Shown here one piece after another: positions 51,717-61,497 of a DNA stretch of 64,000 nucleotides. Made by a program: the position numbers and the translations under genes. Origin of the DNA: Bryobacterales bacterium KBS 96 (GTDB lineage: Bacteria; Acidobacteriota; Terriglobia; Bryobacterales; Bryobacteraceae). Under the pieces are notes generated by a model that saw only the letters and a list, made by a program, of their open reading frames with translations, had not been told where the DNA came from and made no database searches. The DNA is taken from positions 845,729-909,728 of the forward strand of contig KB906767.1 of assembly GCA_000381625.1 (NCBI GenBank), read 5' to 3'. Numbering within the stretch: the first letter of the stretch is position 1; the number at the start of each line of letters is the position of its first letter.

Positions 51717-53267
51717 ATGAAGATCACGAGAAGAAGCGCCGTTGGCGCGCTTGCCGGCGCTATGTCCGCCCTGAAATTGCGTGGGGTTCAACCAGAGCCA
51801 CCGCCCGGCATCGAAGCCCTAAGTGGCCCATTCCAGGGCAGCCGCGAATCTCTGAGTAAATACGAGATTCCCGAATGGTTTCACGACGCGAAGTTCGGCA
51901 TTTGGGCGCACTGGGGTCCGCAGTCGGCGATCGAAGACGGCGATTGGTATGCGCGGAATATGTACATCGAGGGCAGCCCGCAATACAACTATCACGTGGA
52001 AACCTACGGGCATCCTTCGAAATTCGGATACAAAGACACGATTCCGCGCTGGAAGGCCGAACGCTTCGAACCACGGGAATTGATGAAGCTCTACAAGAAA
52101 GCCGGGGCGAAGTATTTCGTAAGCATGGGCGTACACCACGACAACTTCGATCTGTGGAATTCGAAATACCAGCAATGGAACGCAGCAGATATGGGGCCCA
52201 GGAAAGATATCGTGGGACTCTGGCGCAACGCTGCGCGCGATGAGGGGCTTAAATTCGGAGTTACCGAACATCTCTGGATTACGTACAAGTGGTTTTCAGT
52301 CAGCCATGGCCACGACGAGGCAGGACGCCTAGCCGGTGTTCCCTACGATGGCGCGAACCCGGCAAATTTCAGCCTTTACGTCGACTCCGACGATATCTGG
52401 GGCGACCATGATCTCGATTGGAGCGAGAGCGGCATTCCGGAGTGGTGGAAACGCCACTGGTACATGCGCATTAAGGATCTCGTCGACAAATACGAGCCCG
52501 ATTTGCTTTATACAGATGGGGCGCTCCCCTTCGAAGATTACGGCTTGAGCCTGATTGCCCACCACTACAATGCGAACGCAAAGCGCAATGGTGGAAAGAC
52601 GCAAGCCGTGTACACAAGCAAGCGCCAACTCGACGCATCCCGCGGCGTGTGCGTCCTCGATGTGGAGCGCGGCGTGGTCGACAAAATTTGGCCGCATCCC
52701 TGGCAGACGGACACCTGCATCGGCGACTGGCATTACAAGCGCGGCGTCAAATATAAAACTCCCAAGACTGTCGTTGACATGCTGGTGGATATTGTCAGCA
52801 GAAACGGGAATTTGCTGTTGAACTTCCCGCTTCCGGCAAGTGGCTCGTTGGATTTCGAAGAACTGAGCGTCCTATCCGGAATCACAAAATGGATGGGCGT
52901 CAATAGCGAAGCGATCTACGGCACGCGTCCCTGGAAGATTTTCGGTGAGGGGCCTGGAACGGAGGCATCCGCCAAGAAGTCGTCGTTCAACGAGAATCAA
53001 CGGAAGGACCTGACGGATGCCGATGTCCGCTTTACAACGAAGGGCGACACGCTCTACGCATTCGTGATGGGCTGGCCGGAATATCAGGCCGTTATTCGGC
53101 CGCTAGCCACAAAAACCGAACTGAGGGTTGGGAAGATACAGAATGTCGAACTGATTGGCTTCAACGGCAAACTGGAATGGACGCAGGACGAATCGGGCCT
53201 GAAGATACTCGTTCCGCAACAGAAGCCTAGCGATCACGCCGTTGTCTTCAAGATCACGGGCGCGTGA
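51717..53267 (+). CDS. Alpha-L-fucosidase, GH29, Tat-exported
   Basis: 516 aa. TRRSAVGALAGAMSAL (residues 4-19) is a Tat-like signal. The catalytic TIM barrel holds the nucleophile Asp D267 in LLYTDGALP and the typical AKFGIWAHWGP and YFVSMGVHHDNFDLW. The C-terminal beta domain follows. It removes fucose from plant or animal glycans outside the cytoplasm. First of three plus-strand exported genes (51717-56158). Confidence 0.93.
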   Translation: MKITRRSAVGALAGAMSALKLRGVQPEPPPGIEALSGPFQGSRESLSKYEIPEWFHDAKFGIWAHWGPQSAIEDGDWYARNMYIEGSPQYNYHVETYGHPSKFGYKDTIPRWKAERFEPRELMKLYKKAGAKYFVSMGVHHDNFDLWNSKYQQWNAADMGPRKDIVGLWRNAARDEGLKFGVTEHLWITYKWFSVSHGHDEAGRLAGVPYDGANPANFSLYVDSDDIWGDHDLDWSESGIPEWWKRHWYMRIKDLVDKYEPDLLYTDGALPFEDYGLSLIAHHYNANAKRNGGKTQAVYTSKRQLDASRGVCVLDVERGVVDKIWPHPWQTDTCIGDWHYKRGVKYKTPKTVVDMLVDIVSRNGNLLLNFPLPASGSLDFEELSVLSGITKWMGVNSEAIYGTRPWKIFGEGPGTEASAKKSSFNENQRKDLTDADVRFTTKGDTLYAFVMGWPEYQAVIRPLATKTELRVGKIQNVELIGFNGKLEWTQDESGLKILVPQQKPSDHAVVFKITGA

Positions 53268-53322
53268 CGTAAACAAGCAGCGCCAACTCCCGGCCTGTTA
53301 CTATATTTGTTCTTCAACAACA

Positions 53323-54897
53323 ATGCGCCTTACCGCTCGGGCAAGCTTATTCGGACGGAGTGCGTGTCTATCCGCGCTTCTTTTGTTGTCGTTTTCGGCG
53401 ATTGCTTCGGCCGCCGACTGGCTCACTTACGCGCACGATCCACAACGTAGCGGCTGGAGCTTCGAAGAAACCACGCTCACGCCGGCGAACGTCTCGCAGC
53501 TTGGCCTGAAGTGGAAAACGAAGCTCGAAAACAAATCGTATAGCCTTTCAGCGGTTACCGCGCCCGTCGTCGCAACCAAGGTTTCCACCGCTCACGGAGT
53601 CCGTTCGGTCGTCTACGTCGCCGGCATTCAGGGAAATGTCTTCGCCGTGGACGCCGAAACGGGCGAGGAATTATGGGAGCACACGTTCCGATATGTAGTG
53701 TCTCCGGGCAAGGGCGGATACCAGGGCACGTTTCTTTGTCCGAACGGAATCACGGCGACGCCTGTCATCGACAAGGAAACAAACACGCTTTACGTACTGG
53801 GCGGCGATGGCGCGCTGTACGGTCTCGATCTGGGCAGCGGGGAAGTTCGCTACGGCCCGGTCAATTTCGTCGCGCCCTTCGCCAAGAGCTGGAGCCTGAA
53901 CATTCTAAACGGCGTTGTTTATACCGTTTTATCCCAAGGTTGTGGCAATGGACTCTCAGGCTTTTACGCGATTAACGTGCAAGACCCGCACCATCCGGTC
54001 ATCCGCCAAATGCTGCTTTCAAACACCAATACGGCAGGGATCTGGGGAGCGGGCGGGGCGATTCTGGGAGATAACGGGCGCATCTACGGCTCGACAGCGG
54101 ACGGCCACTTCAGCCCCGCGGCGGGCGACTACTCGAACAGTGTCGTTTCCGCATCTCTACCCGATCTGAACCTCGCCGACTACTATCTGCCGCCAAACTG
54201 GCGCTATCTTCAGAAGCGCGATCTCGACATGGGCTCGGCAAGTCCTGTCTATTTCGGATGGCAGAAGCGCAAACTGGTGGCGACGGGAACCAAAGAATCG
54301 ATCGTCCGCCTTCTCGATGCCGGAGCGCTCGGCGGAGGCGATCACCAGACTCCGCTTTACACATCCCCACAACTCGGAAACGACAACGGCATCTGCTGCG
54401 AAGGTCTGGGTATTTGGGGAGCGCTTTCGACGGCTCGCGATGACGAAGGCCAGACCTGGCTGTTTGTTCCGATGGGCGGCCCTCCGTCGACGCACGCCCC
54501 CCGTTTTCCGATGACGAACGGAGACAACCCGCACGGCAGCATCATGGCGTTTAAGGTAGTGGCGAATCCGGAAACTCACGATCCGGTGCTAGAGCCGGCC
54601 TGGATTTCGGGAGATTTCAACATACCGGACCCGGTGATTATTGCAAACGGCATCGTATTCGCGCTCTCGACAGGCGAAAACGCCGTGCAGCACGGTAGCG
54701 AAAAGACGCGCCTGCTGAACACGCGTCCGGCCGTTCTGAAAGCTCTCGATTTAAAGACCGGCAAAGAGCTATACAATAGCGGAACCGCAATGGCGTCATG
54801 GGTGCATTTCAGCGGCCTGGCCCTTTCGGACGGGCAAGTCTTCGCGGTGGATCACGATTCGAACGTGTATTGCTTCGGGCTGCCCCCAAAGAAATGA
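53323..54897 (+). CDS. Exported PQQ-like beta-propeller protein
   Basis: 524 aa from the ATG at 53323; the in-frame ATG at 53242 lies inside the fucosidase gene and is less likely. It has a signal peptide (about 1-27, ending IASAA). Propeller repeats with the 'AVDAETGEELWEHTF', 'YGLDLGSGEVRYG' and 'KALDLKTGKELYNSG' signature of PQQ/quinoprotein blades. No haem site, so it may only bind quinone or be structural. The paired alpha-galactosidase gene follows. Confidence 0.82.
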   Translation: MRLTARASLFGRSACLSALLLLSFSAIASAADWLTYAHDPQRSGWSFEETTLTPANVSQLGLKWKTKLENKSYSLSAVTAPVVATKVSTAHGVRSVVYVAGIQGNVFAVDAETGEELWEHTFRYVVSPGKGGYQGTFLCPNGITATPVIDKETNTLYVLGGDGALYGLDLGSGEVRYGPVNFVAPFAKSWSLNILNGVVYTVLSQGCGNGLSGFYAINVQDPHHPVIRQMLLSNTNTAGIWGAGGAILGDNGRIYGSTADGHFSPAAGDYSNSVVSASLPDLNLADYYLPPNWRYLQKRDLDMGSASPVYFGWQKRKLVATGTKESIVRLLDAGALGGGDHQTPLYTSPQLGNDNGICCEGLGIWGALSTARDDEGQTWLFVPMGGPPSTHAPRFPMTNGDNPHGSIMAFKVVANPETHDPVLEPAWISGDFNIPDPVIIANGIVFALSTGENAVQHGSEKTRLLNTRPAVLKALDLKTGKELYNSGTAMASWVHFSGLALSDGQVFAVDHDSNVYCFGLPPKK

Positions 54898-54964
54898 ACA
54901 TCGCCTATTCGGACGCCCGCGGTTGTTGACGCCTGGCTCAATGTCATACACTCTCTGGAAACCT

Positions 54965-56158
54965 ATGTTCGCAAAAATCAAATACGCCTGGCTCTCCGGT
55001 CCTCTCATGCTGGCCGCGGGCTTTCTTCTAATGACGTGTCCTTCGTTTGCGCTGGATAACGGCTTGGCGAAGACGCCGCCGATGGGATGGAACAGTTGGA
55101 ACAAATTCGGATGCAATGTCAGTGAAGACCTTATCCGCCAAGCCGCTGACGCGCTCGTGTCGAGCGGCATGAAGGATGCGGGCTACCAGTACGTCGTTAT
55201 CGACGATTGCTGGCAGGTCTCGCGCGATAAGGAAGGCAACATCGTGCCGGATGCGCAGCGCTTTCCGTCCGGCCTGGACAAGCTCGCCGATTACATTCAT
55301 TCGAAGGGCTTGAAATTCGGCATTTACTCGGACGCAGGCACTGGAACGTGCCAAAACCGGCCCGGCAGCCGCGGTTATGAATTTCAGGACGCCCGGCAAT
55401 ACGCGGCGTGGGGAGTCGATTATCTGAAGTACGACTGGTGCAATCACAGCACACAAAACTCGGAAGCTTCGTACTCGCTGATGCGTGATGCTTTGGCAAA
55501 ATCCGGCCGCCCTATTGTGTTTAGCCTGTGCGAGTGGGGCTCGACCAAACCATGGCTATGGGCGAAAGATGTAGGCAATCTTTGGCGAACGACAGGCGAC
55601 ATCGTTCCCAAGTGGAGTACAAACGAAAAAAATGACGGCCTTGGCGTCGTGGAAATTCTGGATCTCCAAGACGGATTGCAAACCTATGCAGGGCCGGGGC
55701 ATTGGAACGACCCGGACATGCTTGAGGTCGGGAATCCCGGCATGTCCCCGACCGAGTATCGGTCGCATTTCATCATGTGGTGCATTCTCTCCGCTCCGCT
55801 GATGGCCGGCAACGACATCATGCACATGAGCAACGAGACTCGCGACATTCTTACGAATAAAGAAATGATCGCCGTCGATCAAGACCCGCTTGGCATCCAA
55901 GGCCACCGTGTTCGGAAGGATGGGGAGCAAGAGATCTGGTCGAAGCAGTTGAGCGACGGAAGCCGCGCGGTCGCCCTGCTTAACCGCGGCGCAAGCGAGC
56001 AGAACATGACCGCGAACTGGACCGATATCGGATATCCCGCGTCATTATCGGCACAGGTGCGCGATGTCTGGAACCACAAGGATCTGGGCAACAAGACCGG
56101 AAGCTTCTCGGCGAGCGTGCCCAGTCATGGGGTGGTGGTCATCAAGGTGAAGCCGTAA
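54965..56158 (+). CDS. Alpha-galactosidase, GH27, exported
   Basis: 397 aa from the ATG at 54965 (MFAKIKYAW); ATG at 54941 is possible. Signal peptide ends near FALDNG. The GH27 barrel shows PPMGWNSWN at the start, nucleophile D157 in LKYDWCNH and the second acid site in GHWNDPDM. It splits terminal alpha-galactose from galactomannans or raffinose-type sugars. It closes the three-gene group of exported carbohydrate genes. Confidence 0.94.
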   Translation: MFAKIKYAWLSGPLMLAAGFLLMTCPSFALDNGLAKTPPMGWNSWNKFGCNVSEDLIRQAADALVSSGMKDAGYQYVVIDDCWQVSRDKEGNIVPDAQRFPSGLDKLADYIHSKGLKFGIYSDAGTGTCQNRPGSRGYEFQDARQYAAWGVDYLKYDWCNHSTQNSEASYSLMRDALAKSGRPIVFSLCEWGSTKPWLWAKDVGNLWRTTGDIVPKWSTNEKNDGLGVVEILDLQDGLQTYAGPGHWNDPDMLEVGNPGMSPTEYRSHFIMWCILSAPLMAGNDIMHMSNETRDILTNKEMIAVDQDPLGIQGHRVRKDGEQEIWSKQLSDGSRAVALLNRGASEQNMTANWTDIGYPASLSAQVRDVWNHKDLGNKTGSFSASVPSHGVVVIKVKP

Positions 56159-56171
56159 GGAGAGGCTTGCA

Positions 56172-56243
56172 TGTGGCGCACGATTTATCATGCTGGCGGG
56201 CAATTTCCTGCCCGCTCAACCCTGGGCTGAAGCCCGCGCCACA
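56172..56243. repeat. Composite palindromic element between convergent genes
   Basis: An outer stem TGTGGCGC/GCGCCACA (56172-56179 with 56236-56243) encloses two hairpins: GCGGGCA/TGCCCGC (56196-56215) and GGGCT/AGCCC (56224-56235). This 72-base, three-stem folding is found just between the stops of the galactosidase and the aminotransferase genes. It may serve as a terminator for both, or be a member of a dispersed REP-like family. Confidence 0.6.
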
Positions 56244-56285
56244 AGGCCCGAAATCTGCCCGCAAGATATCCGAAGAGCGCCACGG

Positions 56286-57524
56286 TCAAGCTTCCGGACG
56301 CTTTGTGTTTTTGAAAAGCTTGTTCAGCCCGGTGATGGCGCGATCGACATCCTGTTCCGTCAGGATGTAAGGCGGCAGAAACCGTAACACGGTATCGTGC
56401 GTGCAATTGAACAACAGGCCTTCTTTCATGCCGTCAAGCACGAGTTGCTTTCCTGGAAAGTCGAGTTCTACGCCGATCATGAGACCAGGACCTCGAATTT
56501 CCTTGATGAACGAATATTGCCGGGCAAGTTCAGTTAAGCGCATCCGGAAATAACCACCCACCTGAACGATCGACGGCAGCAGCTCATCCAAAATATCGAA
56601 GAACTCGAGAGCGACACGGCAGGCCAGCGGCCCGCCGCCATAGGTGGATCCATGCATTCCAGCCTTGATGGTGGAAGCCGCCCGTTCGTTCGCCGTGATC
56701 ACCCCAAGCGGAATGCCGCAAGCCATCGGCTTCGCAGCCACCATGATGTCAGGCAGCACCGGTGGGTCGAGCAATTGGTAGGCGAAATAAGTACCCGGCC
56801 GGCCAACACCGCATTGGATTTCGTCGAACAGCAGAAGAGCGTCATGCCGATCGGCCAGTTCGCGAGCTTTGCGAACGAACGCCTCCGACATCGGGAAGAT
56901 GCCGCCTTCGCCTTGAACGAATTCGAGCAGAATGCCGGCAGTGTTCTCGTTAACCACCTGCTCAAGCGCGGCAATGTCGTTCCGTGGAACAAATCGCGGG
57001 CCAGGCAGCAGAGGCTCAAAATCTTTGCGGTACTTCGGCTGACCCGTGACTGAAAGCGCGCCGAAGGTCCTTCCGTGAAATGAGCCTTCGAGAGACACGA
57101 TTTCAAACTTCTCCGGGCTGATGGCGTGGCCGTGAGAACGAATCATCTTCAATCCGCCTTCCATCGCCTCGGCGCCTGAGTTACAAAAGAAGCTGCGCTG
57201 CAGACCGCTGGCTTTCGCGATTCGTTCGGCCAGCTTGCCCTGGTACTCGTGATAGTAGAGATTGGAGCAGTGAAGCAGCAGTCCAGCCTGCTGCCGGATC
57301 ACTTTGGTGATTCGGGGATGTGCGTAACCGAGCGAATTGACACCGATGCCGCTGATGAGATCGAGGTAACGATTTCCCTCGATGTCATATACGTAGCAGC
57401 CCTTACCGCGGCGGAGGACAAGCGGATAGCGGGCATAGTTCTGAAGCAGATATTCCTGTTCGAGCTGTTTGATGTGCTCGGTGGAAGACACTTGTCCCAA
57501 CTCCGTGGGTTGCGCAATAGACAT
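56286..57524 (-). CDS. argD: Acetylornithine aminotransferase-type PLP enzyme
   Basis: 412 aa class III aminotransferase. PLP Lys lies in VAAKPMACGIPLG (about 256), with the family's FCNSGAEAMEGGLKM, GSFHGRTFGALS and LLFDEIQCGVGRPG. This is the ArgD/succinylornithine group by sequence, but the 4-aminobutyrate and lysine-group relatives cannot be excluded without trees. It stands alone, so the symbol is a best guess. Confidence 0.85.
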   Translation of the reverse strand: MSIAQPTELGQVSSTEHIKQLEQEYLLQNYARYPLVLRRGKGCYVYDIEGNRYLDLISGIGVNSLGYAHPRITKVIRQQAGLLLHCSNLYYHEYQGKLAERIAKASGLQRSFFCNSGAEAMEGGLKMIRSHGHAISPEKFEIVSLEGSFHGRTFGALSVTGQPKYRKDFEPLLPGPRFVPRNDIAALEQVVNENTAGILLEFVQGEGGIFPMSEAFVRKARELADRHDALLLFDEIQCGVGRPGTYFAYQLLDPPVLPDIMVAAKPMACGIPLGVITANERAASTIKAGMHGSTYGGGPLACRVALEFFDILDELLPSIVQVGGYFRMRLTELARQYSFIKEIRGPGLMIGVELDFPGKQLVLDGMKEGLLFNCTHDTVLRFLPPYILTEQDVDRAITGLNKLFKNTKRPEA

Positions 57525-57554
57525 ACGTACATGATAGGAAATGGCGCCTCTGCC

Positions 57555-58571
57555 TTAGCGACCTGCGTTCAGGAAACCAAATATCGCCTTCTTAAATTCA
57601 GCAGGGCGCTCGATGTGCGGAATGTGTCCGCAGTCCGGAATGACGACCACGGCTCCATGCGGGATCTCTTTGGCGGCGGCCCGCGCCAGCTCGGCGATGT
57701 GTCCCATGCGCCCGCGAATTTCCGGCGTCGCGTATTTGCTGAACGGCGCTGTGTGATCTTGTTCGCCCACAACAACCAGTGTTGGCGGCTTCAGCAAGCG
57801 ATATTCGTAGCGGACGGGCTGTTGATAAATCATTTGATACGCAAGCGCGGACGCCTTCGCCCATCGGGGATATTCGCCGCTCAACGTGACACGGATCTGG
57901 ACGTCGGCCAGAGGCTCGTAGAGATCCGGCCGCGGCGCCGCGAAGTAATGAGCGTAGAAAGCGCGAATCTCTTCGGCATCCATCTTCTGGAGTTCGGCAT
58001 CGTACAGCGTTTTGTCCGATTGAGCCGGGGCCAGAGTCCGATAATCTTCGAGGCCAATCGGGTCTTCCAGGATGAGCTGGCCAACTCTTTCGGGATACAT
58101 TAGCGCGAAACGCACTGCCAGCATTCCTCCAGTGGAATGCCCGAGCACGACTGCCTTCGTGACATGCAGTGCGTCGAGCAAATGCGCAGTATTGGCGGCA
58201 AGGAGCTGAAAACTGTAGCGAATGGCGGGTTTCGAAGATTTCCCCCAGCCGATCTGATCCGGCGCAATCACGCGATACCCGGCCGCGCATAGTTCCCGTA
58301 TGAGCGCGCCAAAGTAATATCCGCCGAAATTCTTGCCGTGCAGCAGCACCACAGTACGGCCATTTGCCGGATGAGCCGCGGGCGCATCCATGTAAGCCAT
58401 CCGGACATCCTGTCCTTGAATTTGAAGCGGAAGGAAATGAACCGGATACGGATAGGGATACGACTCAAGAGCGATCCCCAGTGGCTGGAGCGCGGGCGTA
58501 TCGTGCGGTGCGCTGAGTACGGCAGATTGCAATGTCAGGGCCAGAGCCAGCCCCATCGGCGCGAACTTCAT
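57555..58571 (-). CDS. Exported alpha/beta hydrolase
   Basis: 338 aa from the ATG at 58571 (AGGAG ten bases upstream); the ATG at 58580 is too close to that sequence. Signal peptide up to about residue 20 (ending LSAP). Alpha/beta fold with oxyanion strand VVLLHGKNFGG, nucleophile Ser in GHSTGGM and His in PDCGHIPHIERP. Substrate unknown. It precedes the aminotransferase gene on the same strand by 30 bases. Confidence 0.88.
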   Translation of the reverse strand: MKFAPMGLALALTLQSAVLSAPHDTPALQPLGIALESYPYPYPVHFLPLQIQGQDVRMAYMDAPAAHPANGRTVVLLHGKNFGGYYFGALIRELCAAGYRVIAPDQIGWGKSSKPAIRYSFQLLAANTAHLLDALHVTKAVVLGHSTGGMLAVRFALMYPERVGQLILEDPIGLEDYRTLAPAQSDKTLYDAELQKMDAEEIRAFYAHYFAAPRPDLYEPLADVQIRVTLSGEYPRWAKASALAYQMIYQQPVRYEYRLLKPPTLVVVGEQDHTAPFSKYATPEIRGRMGHIAELARAAAKEIPHGAVVVIPDCGHIPHIERPAEFKKAIFGFLNAGR

Positions 58572-58692
58572 ACCCTTCATTCTCCTGAAACAACAGCGTA
58601 CATGCGGGGGAGCCAGATCGCGGCTAACGTCTTTTACGGGGTTACCCTGCCGCCCGCTTTCGTGTTAGAGTCTGCCGGAGGAGGTAAAGACA

Positions 58693-59193
58693 ATGGCTGG
58701 TCAAGTGAAGGCTGTCCCACAGGGATACCACACGCTCACATCCTATCTCGTGGTTCAGGACGCGAATCGCGCGATCGATTTCTACAAGCAGGCATTCGGC
58801 GCTCAGGAATTGATGAGAATGGCGGCGCCCGGAGGAAAAATCGGACACGCCGAATTGAAAATCGGCGATTCCATGATGATGCTCTCCGATGAAATGCCGG
58901 GCGGCGCGGGCGGCCGGTCGCCGCAGTCCCTCGGTGGATCGACTGCCAGCATGTTCCTCTACGTGGACGATGTCGACGCCACGTTCAACCAAGCCGTAAA
59001 GGCGGGCGCAAAAGCAGATACGCCGCCAGCGGATATGTTCTGGGGCGACCGATTCGGGCGGCTAACAGACCCGTTCGGGCACCTATGGGGCATTGCCACG
59101 CATATCGAAGATGTCGCTCCGCAGGAGATGGAAAAACGTATGAAGGCGGCGATGGCGCAGATGTCGCAATCGGCCGGGCAAAAAGGCGGATAA
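58693..59193 (+). CDS. VOC (glyoxalase/PhnB-like) family protein
   Basis: 166 aa with two beta-alpha-beta-beta-beta units; starts with 'YHTLTSYLVVQDANRAIDFYKQAFGAQE' and later 'LYVDDVDATFNQAVKAGAK' and 'DPFGHLWGIATHIED'. Glyoxalase-type metal-binding His/Glu are in the right places but activity is not certain; PhnB-like members are often of unknown function. GGAGG lies just upstream. Confidence 0.9.
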   Translation: MAGQVKAVPQGYHTLTSYLVVQDANRAIDFYKQAFGAQELMRMAAPGGKIGHAELKIGDSMMMLSDEMPGGAGGRSPQSLGGSTASMFLYVDDVDATFNQAVKAGAKADTPPADMFWGDRFGRLTDPFGHLWGIATHIEDVAPQEMEKRMKAAMAQMSQSAGQKGG

Positions 59194-59200
59194 GCCGTAC

Positions 59201-59223
59201 CGGGCGCCGGCAGTCGGCGCCCG
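59201..59223. terminator. GC-rich hairpin between convergent genes
   Basis: CGGGCGCC (59201-59208) and GGCGCCCG (59216-59223) form an 8-bp stem with a seven-base loop, between the VOC gene and the HAF gene stops. A-rich bases follow on the plus strand, so the T-run is on the wrong side for the minus gene; termination is likely but not classical. Confidence 0.45.
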
Positions 59224-59232
59224 AACAAAAAC

Positions 59233-61140
59233 TCAGTTGCCCGTACCGGAGAGACGCACGGTTTGCGGGCTCGATGGAGAGTTGTTATTCAATAAAAGCG
59301 CGGCGGTTCGCATGCCGGTAGCGGTGGGCTGGAAAGTGAATTTGATGCCGCACGTGTGATACGCCGGAAGAGTCCCGCTGCACGTATCGCGGACGATTTG
59401 AAAGTCAGCGGGATTGGCGCCACCGACAGATGCAGGCGAAAAGGTTATTGGCTCGGTGCCGTTATTGTAGATGTAAACGGTCGCGGGACCGGTGGCCTGG
59501 CCAACGCGGCGCGTACCGAACATCCAACTTGTGTTTGAGAATTGGAGCGATTTGCCCTCGCCGACGCCTCCGACCTTTACAAAGTTATTGAAATTGAAGT
59601 CGTTGTCAAACTCAAGGAATGAGTTGCGCCCACCTACCGCGGTAGGAGTGAAATCGAAGCTCACGCTGCAGGTGTGATACGCAAACAGGACTCCGGTGCA
59701 AAGGTCCTTGATGATTTTGAAATCACCGTTATTTTCGAATTCGAAGTATATTTTCGAGAACGTCACCTTCCAGGGGCCGGTATTATAGATCCAGATCGTG
59801 CCGGGACCGCTGGTTTCACCCACCGGATGGCCGCTGAATGTCCAGTTATTTCTGGAAAACTGAAGCGATTGGTTCCGGGCGCTTCCAGAAAGCTGAATTA
59901 TATGCGGGCCATCGGGAGTGTTATCGTACAAAACGACGGGTCTAGTGGTGTTCTTCTCTTCCATGGACGGAGCATAGCTAAGCTCGACACCACATGTCTG
60001 TCCCGGCGGCACTTCATCCGGGCAGGCGTGAGTGAAGAAGTCCTCGCGATTTTCCGAGACGACCTTTCTCAGCGACAGCGGCGCATTTCCGCCATTGCCA
60101 AGGTTTATCGTGATGTCGCTCTCCTGGTCAACGGGTGTAAGCGGAAACTTCACACTTTTCGGAAGCCCCTCCAATGCGGGCTGGCCACTCTGAGGCAGGC
60201 CGACAAAGGCAACCTGAACACTGGGGTTGCTATTTCCCATATCGTAGACAATCGCCCCGGCAACAGTGCCATTCCCACTGATCGCTAACGGCGCTTGACT
60301 GTCAACATTGATTTTTGACGGCAAGATGCTCTGACAGTCGATGATTGGAAAGTGCCCGCTTGTGTTGCGGAGAAGCGGCAATTCGTCTCCGAAACCGAAG
60401 GAGAAGGCCGCAGCAGTGACCTCGCCTTCGTTATCGATTCCATACACGGCCCAAGGTGTCGTGTAAAGAGGAAAGGAAAGCGGGGTCGAACCCCCGTCTG
60501 AATGGTAGATCTGAAAATCCCCCCAGAGGACATAGTCCTTCGAGTCGTTGATGGCGGCGGTGCGGAAATCACCCTCCTGACAACACGCCCGCCAGGGAAA
60601 AACGCTGAAATTGCCCTGCGTATCTCGAACAACAGAATGCCATTGCGAATCGTCCTGGCTGTCCGTAGGTGGATGGATCACTCCGAGAAGATTCCCATTA
60701 TCGCTAATAGCCCATAGCTCCAGCGCGTCTCCGGAGAACTGCGCCGGCGGATCAATCTGCAGAAACTTGCCGTCGGCGTTGCGAATGTATCCGTGTTCGA
60801 TTCCGTTTACGTCGGTAAAAGTCCCTACAATCTGGCCGCTGTTGTTAATGCTTCGGGCGCTTGTCCCGTTGCTCTTCGGATACTGAATCGAAACAATAGT
60901 GCCGTTCGCAAGACGCGAAACTCCGTGTTCTACACAACTTCCGTTGTTGCAAACCTGGTAGGTCCCGACTGTATCTCCGCGGTCATTCACGCCGCTTGGG
61001 TAATTGGCGCCCTGAATGCTACTTTCAGGAATCACGTCCCGATATTGAACGGCGTGACAGGTGTAGGCAGTTGCCGAGGCCTGAACAGCGAGAGCAACAG
61101 CCAGAGTAAGCCCGAGTCCTATTCGTTGGCAGCGTTTCAT
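59233..61140 (-). CDS. Exported protein with HAF repeats and choice-of-anchor D (ASH-like) domains
   Basis: 635 aa. GAGGAGG six bases before the ATG at 61140 marks the start (five residues after an upstream ATG at 61155). Signal peptide to about residue 24. The N-terminal half contains HAF-type repeats (INNSGQIVGTF, ISDNGNLLGVI). The C-terminal half has three beta-sandwich repeats of about 100 aa: one at 318-420 and two closely alike ones (about 422-525 and 527-635) each with a pair of Cys in 'C-x8-AYHTC'. These are extracellular adhesive domains; no enzyme site. Confidence 0.8.
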   Translation of the reverse strand: MKRCQRIGLGLTLAVALAVQASATAYTCHAVQYRDVIPESSIQGANYPSGVNDRGDTVGTYQVCNNGSCVEHGVSRLANGTIVSIQYPKSNGTSARSINNSGQIVGTFTDVNGIEHGYIRNADGKFLQIDPPAQFSGDALELWAISDNGNLLGVIHPPTDSQDDSQWHSVVRDTQGNFSVFPWRACCQEGDFRTAAINDSKDYVLWGDFQIYHSDGGSTPLSFPLYTTPWAVYGIDNEGEVTAAAFSFGFGDELPLLRNTSGHFPIIDCQSILPSKINVDSQAPLAISGNGTVAGAIVYDMGNSNPSVQVAFVGLPQSGQPALEGLPKSVKFPLTPVDQESDITINLGNGGNAPLSLRKVVSENREDFFTHACPDEVPPGQTCGVELSYAPSMEEKNTTRPVVLYDNTPDGPHIIQLSGSARNQSLQFSRNNWTFSGHPVGETSGPGTIWIYNTGPWKVTFSKIYFEFENNGDFKIIKDLCTGVLFAYHTCSVSFDFTPTAVGGRNSFLEFDNDFNFNNFVKVGGVGEGKSLQFSNTSWMFGTRRVGQATGPATVYIYNNGTEPITFSPASVGGANPADFQIVRDTCSGTLPAYHTCGIKFTFQPTATGMRTAALLLNNNSPSSPQTVRLSGTGN

Positions 61141-61497
61141 GGTTAACCTCCTCATGAACCCGCTAGGTTAGCGATCGCGGCGAATCACTATAGCACGAAT
61201 GACCGGTTCCGTTCCAAGAGTTTGCTAACGTTCCGCGGGAGCGCCACTGCTTATACCAGAGGATTAGCTCAGTGGCACGTTTCCAGCTAGATCATCAAGA
61301 GTTAGGCATCGAACTCGACAACAGTTCAGTGGCAGATACGCTCCATTTATCGCTTGTTCCGGGCTCGTCCCAAGAGTATTTATCAATATAAGAAAAAGCG
61401 ACGTAATTTATGGCATCTCAAATGGATTTACGATAATTAGCGAGCGTAGCATCCAGCTTTTCTCGGCCTTCTAACCTTTGCTACCATCGAGAGTTCG
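61141..61497. other. Intergenic region, divergent promoters
   Basis: 357 bases between the HAF gene and the beta-lactamase-fold gene. No gene is seen. At 61263-61279 the sequence GATTAGCTCAGTGG looks like a tRNA D-arm, but no anticodon or T arm follows. Both genes start outward from here. Confidence 0.5.

Noticed and set aside
61263-61330. tRNA-like GATTAGCTCAGTGG
   Set aside because: Only the D-arm resembles a tRNA; anticodon stem and T arm do not form.
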